The notes below the pieces were generated by a model. That model saw only the letters and a program-made list of their open reading frames with translations. It had not been told where the DNA came from and searched no databases. This document shows positions 55,546 through 64,000 of a DNA stretch of 64,000 nt, one piece after another. Source of the stretch: Odontocerum albicorne. Taxonomy: Eukaryota; Arthropoda; Insecta; Trichoptera; Odontoceridae. Location of the stretch: positions 11,259,112 to 11,323,111 of the forward strand of contig OX463854.1 of assembly GCA_949825065.1 (NCBI GenBank), given 5' to 3'. How positions within the stretch are numbered: the stretch's first letter is position 1; every line of letters starts with the position of its first letter. The translations under genes were made by a program, and so were the position numbers.

Positions 55546-55869
55546 TCTTCATTGTTCATACTGTGAATCTCATTTGTCCTCTTAAAATGCAAATAATATA
55601 GCCATGTTTACCTGTTGGTTGGGAAACTGTATAACACATGTGCATCTTAGAATTTTCACAACTCTTCTCTCAACACTGAATAATGTAATTGCCGGCGGGT
55701 GTGGTTAAAGAAGCGGACGCCCCTGATTGGATTCCTGGCACATTCATACTAGTTTTACTAATATTTTATTTTACATCTGAATTGAATGTTTTTTCTGCAG
55801 CTTATATGCCACTTATCTTAAATATTTATAGTGCTACTAAGCAATACAAAAATAGAGTGTTATAAAACT
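55546..55869. other. No recognised feature
   Basis: GCCGGCGGGTGTGGTTAAAG near 55692 is a small GC-rich, tRNA-like piece; otherwise nothing. Confidence 0.35.
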
Positions 55870-56070
55870 GTTCAAGGGAAGGCTATAGCAGATTAAATCT
55901 ACCGATCGTCTTGGAAGTTAAACCTCCTTGCCATCGGAATTTTGGTTTGATTTGAAAAAAAAATGTGTATCTGCCTAAGTATAACAGCATGCACATAATA
56001 AACTAATACGCGTAGAAACGTCTTCCATCAAAATCATGGCTAACAGTCAAACTAGATTACAAGATAACAT
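55870..56070 (-). repeat. Dispersed repeat R3 (copy 3, inverted)
   Basis: GATTAAATCTACCGATCGTC, TTGCCATCGGAATTTTGGTT and ACGTCTTCCATCAAAATCAT are complements of the blocks at 14.3 and 26.3 kb. Confidence 0.6.
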
Positions 56071-56944
56071 ATAGCTTATTGTATCGCAGAACAATGCAGA
56101 GATCGAAAAGTAAATAAACAAGTTTGACCTCTATTTTTTTAAAGTATGATTTTTTTTGTTCAAATTGCAAAATATATTCATCAAAAAGCAATAACATTTA
56201 TCAGATTTCCATCCTTGCAGAATTTCCCGATGCTTTTATCTGGGAGGGACATATTTCGCGCCGGTTGAAAGAATGGAAATGTATGGGGTGTTTTATCTAA
56301 GACAAAAGGTAATTACTCAAATGTCTTCGCCTTTGGATGCCTTATCGCCTTTTCCTATTATTGATTCTGTTTCAGTTGTGATATATGGATTTCCATTAAA
56401 TAAATTTAAGTGATTTCAATCTATCACTCAGACAAGCGTTTTTCCAATATCTTGTTCAAGTGTACCTTTGAACAAATTCATTTCATTCGCGTGTGTGGAT
56501 ACGTTATTAAAATTTTCATCTTTACTTCGTTTTACAAAAATCCAATACATCAAGTATTCTAGTGAATAAAAAAAACGAAGAAAAGATAAGAGATAAATGC
56601 GGTGGAGAGTTATCAAATTATTTTTTTGTGATATCTCTACTAATGTGATTGCGGTTTCTACCCGTGGCTCTATCCTACTCGAACAAGGTTTCTTGGAGTT
56701 ATATTGAGATTATTACTACTTTCTAAGTGTTAGGGTATTTTCTTATATCTTGGAGATGCTGATGGAAGTAACATCTAATCCAACAATGGTGGAAAATATG
56801 TGATTTTGTTTCCCTGACAACTATTAGAGGTACTTAATTATCGATCTATTTAGAGTGGCAATACGTATAACCAATATGCCAAGTGATCATCCTTTGTTAC
56901 TAAGGATGTCCTTTTTGATAGTACCCCAGATATCTTCAACATTG
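56071..56944. other. No recognised gene
   Basis: AT-rich; no motif. Confidence 0.4.
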
Positions 56945-57190
56945 CATGTTATATTATTTGTAGTTAAGGCATTAATACTGTGGAGGTTTAAAGACATTGT
57001 AATTTGTTAAGTCAAAAACTGTTTATTCTGCTTTATATAACGGTATAACCCGAACGATTTCAAGGTTTTAACCTCATCAAACAATTCTTGTTTGTGATAC
57101 CCTGAGGATGACGAAACACTTTGAAACCAGTAGGATTATACCGTTATATAAAATGAAATAAACAGTGTTTGACCAAACAAATTATGCAAT
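56945..57190. repeat. Foldback element (copy G)
   Basis: TAGTTAAGGCATTAATACTG, CAAAAACTGTTTATTCTGCT, then AACAATTCTTGTTTGTGATA at the fold and GAAACCAGTAGGATTATACC in the right arm. The centre is shorter than in copies B-D. Confidence 0.8.
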
Positions 57191-57299
57191 TTTGAGCTGT
57201 CTTGGCAATGTGAGTTAGATGGTTCGGCTTAACAATTATGACTCATTTATTAATTTTCATTTATAGATTTAATTGGGTTTAACCTGTGTATGAACACTT

Positions 57300-57745
57300 T
57301 TATTTATTTATTTAACACTTTTATTGCAAATGCAATCTGGCGGGCTTATTGCTAGATAAACGAAGCAAGTTACATGGTCGCAAAAACACATTCAAATGAC
57401 TATCCATCCCCATGAAATTAACGAACACATATGTGAGCATACATCCACAAACCCCTCAAAAGACGGATAGTCATCCGAACATTCCTTTTCACGTAAAGTG
57501 AGATATCATCAATAAAAGGAAAAGAAAGGGGTGGCGGAGAGGAAAGAAAAAATCAGGAATGAAACACGTTATATTCCTTACTAGAAATTATGACTTTTCT
57601 CAGTCGCTTCTTAAAGCATGCCAAGGAAGGAGCGAGTCTAACATTGGTTTGTAACTGATTCCAGAGTCCCACTGCATGGACAGTAAAGGACGACGTAAAA
57701 AAAGAAGAGCGGTGAACCGGAAAGGCCAATAAAAAATCTCTTTAT
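57300..57745 (-). mobile_element. LINE-C 3' end (5'-truncated)
   Basis: TTTATTTATTTAACACTTTT and TGCAATCTGGCGGGCTTATT mark the 3' end, then the 3' UTR and the last codons of the ORF (GACTTTTCTCAGTCGCTTCTTAAAGC region), stopping near 57745. It has a short deletion around 57356 relative to 15755-16470. Confidence 0.8.
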
Positions 57746-57964
57746 AAAATAAATAAATCTGTATATGAAAGCTTAATAAAAGTGAGTGTTGATATATCTT
57801 TAAGTTTTGTATGTAATTGGGTTAAACCTGCATATGAAATCTTCAGAAAATAAATAAGTAAAAAAATAACCATTCTATATTTTTCACACACTTCTTTTCA
57901 TCTAAAACTTAAAACCAAAACACTTTTCATCCACAAAAGTGTGTATTTTTAAATAGTATTTACA

Positions 57965-58100
57965 TATTAAGAAGTCAAAGGAAATGGTTATGGAAAAAAG
58001 TTATAGCATAAGTGTTAACAATGTATGTAATAACATGAAAGACAAGAGAAAGTTGAAGAATTTATTTATCTAGGGAGCATGTTTTAGGGAGATGGTAACA
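57965..58100 (+). pseudogene. LINE-B RT thumb fragment (copy 16)
   Basis: Reads 'GNGYGKK.YSISVNNVCNN' and then 'KVEEFIYLGSMF' (AAGAATTTATTTATCTAGGG) with a stop after 'SMF'; the canonical 'EFxYLGSxF' block of insect endonuclease/RT proteins. Confidence 0.65.
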
Positions 58101-58111
58101 ACAATTGCTAT

Positions 58112-58400
58112 AGCGCCTTTTTGAGAGCAAACTCTCCTCCAAGGCGCTCTATCTTAGGAATTGAACCCATTATTATTGACAAATTATAAATATTACGAAA
58201 AATAACAGTTTAGTGTAAGGAAAGATATGTTGTGGCTGCGGCCAATAGATTAGGTACTTCCCCGCATCTGCATAAATTTAGAAAAATATATTTGGTAAGA
58301 TAACCACTGAAAACTTTTTAAGGGAAAACTACAAAGAAACCGTTGGAGATTTCCGATATGTGATAGTAATACGAGTACATTCGGATTTAGGTGGAGTATA
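58112..58400. repeat. Dispersed repeat with AGCGCC hairpin (copy 3)
   Basis: AGCGCCTTTTTGAGAGCAAA then CTCTCCTCCAAGGCGCT folds into a perfect outer stem (AGCGCC/GGCGCT) and inner stem (GAGAG/CTCTC). The body (GGAATTGAACCCATTATTAT, AAATATATTTGGTAAGAT) parallels 5595-5860. TACGAGTA at 58370-58377. Confidence 0.65.
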
Positions 58401-58439
58401 GTGTTCTTGTGTAGCATTCATTAAAACTATTAAATGAAG

Positions 58440-58625
58440 ATAAAGATTAACAAAAAGGGTTGTCTTTATTTTCAACCTGAAGCTGCACATGCCAACACTT
58501 TGAGGCAGACTTTTTATATGTGAAAACCAGATACCCCTTAAATAAAATTGGACACCAACGAGAATTGAACCAGCAACCTCCAAATGGGAAGACAGACTCA
58601 CCAAGCCGATCATAAATGCTAAAGA
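58440..58625 (-). repeat. tRNA-derived SINE, minus strand
   Basis: TGAAAACCAGATACCCCTTA (body), GAGAATTGAACCAGCAACCT (B box complement), AGACAGACTCACCAAGCCGA (A box complement). Confidence 0.7.
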
Positions 58626-58696
58626 TTGTTACATTTTACGTAGTAAAAGATTGATCTAATTGATATTACTCGACAAAACGAACGTTATCCAATGAA

Positions 58697-58885
58697 TTTA
58701 ATATTACGCAATTATAATATAACTGTAGCAATAACAAAATAAATACATTCAAATAATATAATATTACGCAATTATAATATAACTGTAGCGATAACAAAAT
58801 AAATACGTTCAAATAACGTTATACTCGTATTACGCAATTATAATATTACTGGAGAGATAACAAAATAAATACATTCAAATGACAA
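58697..58885. repeat. Tandem repeat, about 60-65 bp, three copies
   Basis: ATTACGCAATTATAATATAA...GATAACAAAATAAATAC(A/G)TTCAAAT occurs three times. Copy 3 has TACTCGTA (58822-58829) directly before TTACGC where copy 2 has TA (58762-58763). Confidence 0.85.
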
Positions 58886-59242
58886 AAAACAATATGTTAT
58901 CAACTAAACCAATAAAAAATATTGATTTTAATACTATAAAATATTATGAACTACTTCAGGAATACCCTAATAACTAAAAACTTTTGCGAGGAGAGAAACG
59001 TGAGGAGATCTGTCCTCTTTGCATACTCTCAAACGGATATTGAGTTATTGTAAACGTGTACTGTTACTATCTCAAAAATTAATGAAAAAGTATTATTACA
59101 CTCTTTAAATTAAAGTATAAAAATCTTTATAGCATGATGTAAATTCACTTTCAACTAACTCGTAAGACTTTTTTTCGAATGCTTTAAATAATAAATAAAC
59201 ATTTGACTTAATGAGGTTTGAGTGTCCTGACCAGAGATATAA
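58886..59242. other. No recognised feature
   Basis: AT-rich. Confidence 0.4.
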
Positions 59243-59845
59243 TAAGAAAATATTGAAATTTCGAAAAAATAGAGATTTATGACGAAAAACACGTTTAACA
59301 AATAATAATCCTGTCATGATTTTGTACATATATTCGTAAACTTGGACGTCAATGGCAGTTTTTCGAGATAAAAGTATGAAATTTCAGTATACTCGTATAA
59401 CTATGAAATGTTCATACACATTTAACAGGTTTTGACGTTTTACGAGTGTACACCAATTAATGTCAGTGCGTTTATTTTGTCTTGATTCATTATAAATCTA
59501 GCATTTTTGTACGAAAACGCATTGACCTCAATTGGTATATAAAACGTCAAAACCAGCTAAACGTATATGAATATTTCTTAGTAATATACTGAAATTTCAT
59601 ACTTTTTACTCGAAAAACTGACATTGACGTCCAAGTTTACGAAGATATGTACAAAATCACGTCAGCATTATTATTTGTTCCACGTGTTTTCGTGTTTTTC
59701 GTCCCAAACTTCGAATTTTGCGAAATTTGAATATTTTGCGTCAATGTTTTCAAGCTTGAATGTTTTTTTTTACTTTTGACTAACAAAAAACCAATTTTTC
59801 GTATAAAAATGCTAGATTTATAATGAATCAATACAAGCAAATCTT
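59243..59845. repeat. Large imperfect inverted repeat
   Basis: Left arm about 59243-59474, right arm about 59513-59750, roughly 75 percent identical by eye. Shared blocks: GTAAACTTGGACGTCAATG, AGTATGAAATTTCAGTATA, GGTTTTGACGTTTTA and GATTTTGTACATAT. The 38-bp loop (TTGATTCATTATAAATCTAG) occurs again inverted outside the right arm (about 59797-59840). Confidence 0.85.
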
Positions 59846-60469
59846 ATTTTTTTAAAGAGTCAGTATAGGATAATTACCAAGAAATCTTATTTTTCAAAAG
59901 TGTCAGTTGCTGACCAACAAATCTTAGTTTTCAATGATAATTATCATTTTAGCTTGGACCGTGAACTTCCATAAAACCCAACAAAATCACAGCAATCCCT
60001 TAATCGCTGCCCTGGGGCTTACGAGAGTAAATCCGACCTACTTTTCCATTATAAGCACTGGATCCCGAAGCATCATCTGTTGTCTGACTAGTCCACCTAC
60101 AGTATTAGCTGGGACGACCAAGCGAGTTGCGAGAGTGAATGTGATGGAATACAAGTAGCCTGAACGAGTGGACTTGTTCTTGCTAAAAAAATTGTTCTAA
60201 GAATTGTTATCTGGTTATAAGTAGTATGTAGGTGTTAATTATTTCTAAGAAATCATGTATTAAGATTATAAAAAAAAGAAATAAAATGACATATAGGAAA
60301 ATAAAATTAAGTAAGTTCATAAATTATAATATAAGTACTTAATAAATTTGCATATACGAGTATGATAGTTATAGACTTGACAAATATTTGGATCTGCAAA
60401 TCTTATTTTTTCTAAAGAGTCAGTAGATAATAATTATCAACAAATTTTATTTTTTAAAAGTGTCTTCTT
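59846..60469. repeat. Degenerate 40-50-bp repeats and unrecognised sequence
   Basis: CAAATCTTATTTTT plus AAAGTGTCAGT plus GATAATTACCAA recurs near 59838, 59880, 59920, 60397, 60440, 60680 and 60712. 59940-60160 is less AT-rich and open for 74 codons without motif. 60270-60390 is the copy of the repeat at 40080. Confidence 0.5.
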
Positions 60470-60655
60470 CTTCTTCCCAGTGTCATGTCAGGTCCCCCCA
60501 ATGTTGAATATCACCTGAGAGTAGGCATCTTTGTCCCCGGCAGCCCAAAAAAGATCCCCATACCAGTCCAATCACGTATATTGCGGAGCCAGGAGATTTA
60601 CCTCCTACCAACACCTCATCGACCCTCTATTTTGGCTTGGATAATCAGGTGCAGT
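60470..60655 (-). pseudogene. LINE-A 3' end fragment (copy 2)
   Basis: Minus strand: '..LRNIRDWTG' region from GCGGAGCCAGGAGATTTACC and GACTGGTATGGGGATC, ending GGGGGGACCTGACATGACAC then GGGAAGAAGAAGAAGACAC, the same GAA-type 3' end as at 504-517. Confidence 0.75.
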
Positions 60656-61334
60656 AATTTGTAATTTGTTATTAAAAGTGTCAGTAGATGATAAGTAACA
60701 ACAAATCTCAATTTTTAAAAGTTATTATTAGATGATAATTACCAACAACAACAACATATTTAAAGAAGATAAACTCATTTATTACAGCTAACATATCAAT
60801 TTATTTTAGAAACTTGACGCTAAAATAGTCACTAGTTAATAGTATATAGCTTTCAGATATGGATAAGACGACATTAATCTATCGGAACTAATCTCGTGCG
60901 TCTTGTATAAATATTGATTCTCTAAGTAACATTTCTTTTAATCTATCACGTTAAGGAAAAGAAAAACATTTCGTGTTTCCTTACACAGTGTACTCCTCAT
61001 TGATTATATCAAAGATAAAAGCTTCCCACATACGCCCTTATGCAATCGAAGACAGGGTAAGCAGAGCAGTTTTTGGAGGACAATTTATGTATTTGTTCTG
61101 TCCGCTGTGTAAAAGCGACCGTAGGAAGTGACGTGTATGAGTTTATTTGACATCGATTACCGGCATGTCCATCAAACTAGGCTTCCTAAGCCAAACGCTT
61201 TTATAAATTATATTTAGCTTCATAGAAATCTTTCTTTACCCCTCGTTGTGGACCAGGAAAGGGCACTATGTTGTCCAATATGCCCTTATCGAGATAGCGG
61301 GTTATTTTTATGTATCTTCGGTACATAACCGCTC
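60656..61334. other. No recognised gene
   Basis: Two more copies of the 60.4-kb degenerate repeat, then AT-rich DNA; a frame at 61246-61449 runs into LINE-C and is not called. Confidence 0.4.
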
Positions 61335-61905
61335 ATTTATTTATTTAACACTTTTATTGCAAATACAATCTGTCGGGCTTATTGCCAGACGGCAATCTCT
61401 TCCAACCAACCAGACAAAAGTAAATGAAGCAAGTTACGTGGTCACATAAATCATTCAAATGACTATCCATCCCCACGAAATCCATAAACATATACGTGAG
61501 CACATGCCCACGAACATCACAAAGACGAACAGTCACCCGAACATTCCTTTTCATATAAAGTGAGATATCATCAGTCAAAAGGAAAGGAAGGGATGGTGGA
61601 GAGGAAAGGAAAAGAAAAATCAGGAATGAAACACGTTATATTACTGACTAGAAATTAAGAGGTTTTTCAGTCGCTTCTTAAAGCATGCCAAGGACGGAGC
61701 GAGTCTTATATTAATTCTCGGCGAGATAAGAGGCTGTGGCGGGACAGTTAAGGATATTATACAATAGAGACAGTATGTGAATTTGGCGTCTATTTCTAAC
61801 ATTCAACAAGTTCAATGCCTTCTGGTATGAAGCTATATGATCGTACTTAAGTAGGTTGAAAATAAATCTTAGACACACATTTTGAAGACGCTGTAATTTG
61901 TCCAG
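61335..61905 (-). pseudogene. LINE-C C-terminus and 3' UTR with internal deletion
   Basis: Collinear with 15755-16470: TTTATTTATTTAACACTTTT, the 3' UTR, GTCGCTTCTTAAAGCATGCC ('KKRLK'), then a jump at about 61712 from TCTTATATTAATTCTCGG that removes roughly 150 bp of coding sequence, and on to CACATTTTGAAGACGCTG ('RLQNVC'). Confidence 0.85.
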
Positions 61906-62859
61906 CTGCTTATTTCTTAATCACCAAAAATATATAATAGTAGTTCTAAATATTAAAACAGTCCCTTAAACTTTCAAACTCTACATTTACATCATTACAC
62001 GTGCTTAAATCTCAGGCTATCACATTCACAATTTCAACCGTATCATAATTTCAATAACCACATCAAAATAATACCCACTAACTCAATCAAACGCTACACA
62101 TGTCCAACAACTCATCAAACGCTACACATTCACATGTTATTCAATTACTCACGAGACATACGAAAAACTTCTCACTTATCGGTTTCGCCCTGCAAAAGAA
62201 CCACCTTGTTATTTATTTATACTCGTATGTATATAACATTATTTTAACAAGTAATAATCTAATTGTTTTTTTCTGCTAAGTTTCAAATAGTTGGTTTTTG
62301 TCATTGTACAAACCTGTTTGCTTGACAATAAAGTTAATCTTATTTTTTTTTATTATAACCCAAAAGTGACATTTTCTGTGAGTTGTAAATTTAAAATAAA
62401 ATTAGTAAATCAACATTTTTAAGTGATAAGAAATTAAAATAAATTTCGTGTTAACATACTTATAAATAAGATCGTTGATTTTGTAATTCTCGTTAAGGTT
62501 TTTTTTTTAATTGGAATGCCTGGAGTGTTTGTCAAGGGAAATAAAATATTTTAATGTAAAAATGCTACTAGTCAATGTTTCGGATCTTAACACACGATCG
62601 TCGACAGTAAATACTTACAGAGATTGAAATTAAGATACGATGAAATAAAATAAATCCCTGTTTGAGATTTACGGTAGTGGCCACCTTACCTTTATTTATT
62701 TATTTATTTATTTATACATTATTTTTTACATAATAAGGAATGTTATTGGAATAATAAAAGCAATACGTTAATAGGGTACATTTCAGTCATACAAAAATAT
62801 ATTCTTCTTCCCCTATCTTGTGTATTTTGTATGCATATGTACTATAGATCTGTTAGCCC
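61906..62859. other. No recognised gene; TTTA microsatellite at 62692-62716
   Basis: Includes a partial duplication (CAAACGCTACACAT at 62088 and 62118), a TACTCGTA at 62220-62227 and a (TTTA)n run that may be a LINE-C 3' end without body. Confidence 0.4.
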
Positions 62860-63480
62860 ACTAACTTGAAATTGCTTTTTTTAAGTTATCCAGTTTATCA
62901 TAATATGTCTATGTGTCAATTTAATATGATATTTTCATCACTGCAAAAAAGACTAGAAAATAAACTCTTGAAAACGAAAAGACCTATACTTTATATGTTT
63001 AAGAAATCAAAAGTAAGTATCCACACTAATATAGGTAAGACTGAGAGGAGCCAAATAAATGCTGTAGAAATGCGTACATGGAGAAGATATCATGAAATGA
63101 CAATGTATGACAGAACACGTGATAAAATTATTAAGCATGAATGTGAACTTAAGCCTGATATATTAAAAGAGATGAAGAATAATATGTTGAAATGGTTTGG
63201 ACATTTGGTAGGATTGAATTCAGAAAGACTACTAAAACAGATATATAATGCAAATGTGAGTAGAAGGCGTGTGAAAGGAAGACCAAAAAAATATGGTTGG
63301 GTCCAGTAAATGGTATTCCGAAAGAAAGAAACATAGAAACTTAGAGAAATCTTAGAAGTTGTATAAAAAGGTGTATGAATGTAGAAGAAGAGGCCGAATA
63401 TGTGTGTCGAGATAGGAGAGTATGGCGCTGTGTACCATCTGCCTATTCCAACAAGGAATTTGAATGATAGTATGTATGTG
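62860..63480 (+). pseudogene. LINE-B C-terminal coding region, best preserved copy (copy 17)
   Basis: The frame 62866-63309 contains 'GKTERSQINAVEMRTWRRYH', 'EMTMYDRTRDKIIKHECELK', 'KNNMLKWFGHLVGLNSERLL' and 'KQIYNANVSRRRVKGRPKKY', then stops at 63309. The 3' part to 63480 keeps 'RSCIKRCMNVEE' and GAGTATGGCGCTGTGTACCA in shifted frames. It gives the reference reading for the LINE-B fragments elsewhere: the C-terminal segment of an insect endonuclease/RT polyprotein. No RT palm is included. Confidence 0.85.
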
Positions 63481-64000
63481 TATATAACATACATATATGA
63501 TACATAAAGATTAAGAATTCAGCATTTTCTATAGATAATAAGAACCCCACCACTACTCAACATAAAGTGCAACACTTGAGACTAATTTATACATTCTCAG
63601 AACATTGAAACTTGTATTCTAGTTTTAAATAAATTTAAAACCAGCCCCCTCCCCCCCCCCCCAAATTATTCTAAACAAAAAAATTCAGCAGTTTTCAAGT
63701 TCAAACGATGCCTGAACTATTACACCCAATGTCTAGTGCTATTACAACTTCGGAGGCAAAAAATAAATAAAATGATCTGTTTGAGATTTTCTCAAAACGA
63801 CGCATGGGTTATTTAAAAAAAATGTCTAGTGCTATTATTGCCTTGAAGGCAAAATTATATTTAAAAAACGTGTTAGATTTCCACAAAGTTACGCCTGAAC
63901 TATTTGAACAAATGTCGTGTAAATATTCTTTAAGAAAAATAAAAATGTATCCATTCAAAGAAAGATTTATATTTGTTTTAAACATGACGCAAGCAGTTTT
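63481..64000. repeat. Poly-C tract and degenerate tandem repeat
   Basis: A run of about 13 C at 63649-63661. From 63705 the blocks CAATGTCTAGTGCTATTA, (C/G)GAGGCAAA and AACGACGC(A)TG repeat about 2.5 times with a roughly 120-bp period. Confidence 0.6.

Overview
This window looks like non-coding, transposon-dense nuclear DNA from an insect. It is AT-rich, carries a 200-N scaffold gap (34110-34309), and holds a mariner transposon, many 5'-truncated non-LTR retrotransposon tails and tRNA-derived SINEs. The retrotransposon peptides (for example LKWFGHVERM-type and GHVMRG-type C-termini) resemble those I associate with Lepidoptera, but similar tails occur in other insects, so the order is not settled. 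There is no operon, rRNA, convincing tRNA gene, CRISPR array or clear multi-exon host gene.

Layout. 1-5.5 kb: a LINE C-terminus (12-519), minisatellites, a LINE-B tail, a decayed Tc1/mariner-superfamily DDE element (3390-3926), then a structurally complete 1288-bp mariner (4173-5460) with TA target duplications, both inverted repeats and an uninterrupted DD34D transposase. 5.5-16 kb: SINEs, a pogo-like MITE (11413-11575), a dispersed repeat with hairpins (10000-10347) and a 57-bp satellite array (12240-12838). 16-26 kb: LINE-C tails, foldback repeats, nested LINE-B/LINE-C, an RTE-like C-terminus (21940-22655) and other LINE pieces. 26-35 kb: a tandem array of about 180-bp units (27183-28265), a candidate two-exon coding segment on the minus strand (29610-29956), a LINE-B copy with an internal triplication, and the gap. 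35-48 kb: a second copy of the 10-kb repeat with about 242 bp of (AT)n, LINE-B RT remnants, a near-perfect 163-bp palindrome, SINEs and foldbacks. 48-64 kb: more SINEs, one with a higher-order minisatellite grown inside its tail, LINE-B and LINE-C tails, and a large inverted repeat (59243-59845).

How the parts relate. The SINE family and LINE-C share the same 3' tail, as expected of a SINE that borrows the LINE's reverse transcriptase. LINE-B is the most frequent LINE, with about 17 fragments on both strands.

Most notable observation: the 8-mer TACTCGTA/TACGAGTA occurs 28 times by my reading (27 outside the mariner gene), roughly ten times the composition expectation. In six cases a paralogous copy in the same window has a plain TA at that position. 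TA + CGAG or CTCG + TA is the excision footprint described for Minos, a Tc1-like transposon with CGAG ends. The window therefore appears littered with excision scars of a Minos-type element although no such element is visible here.
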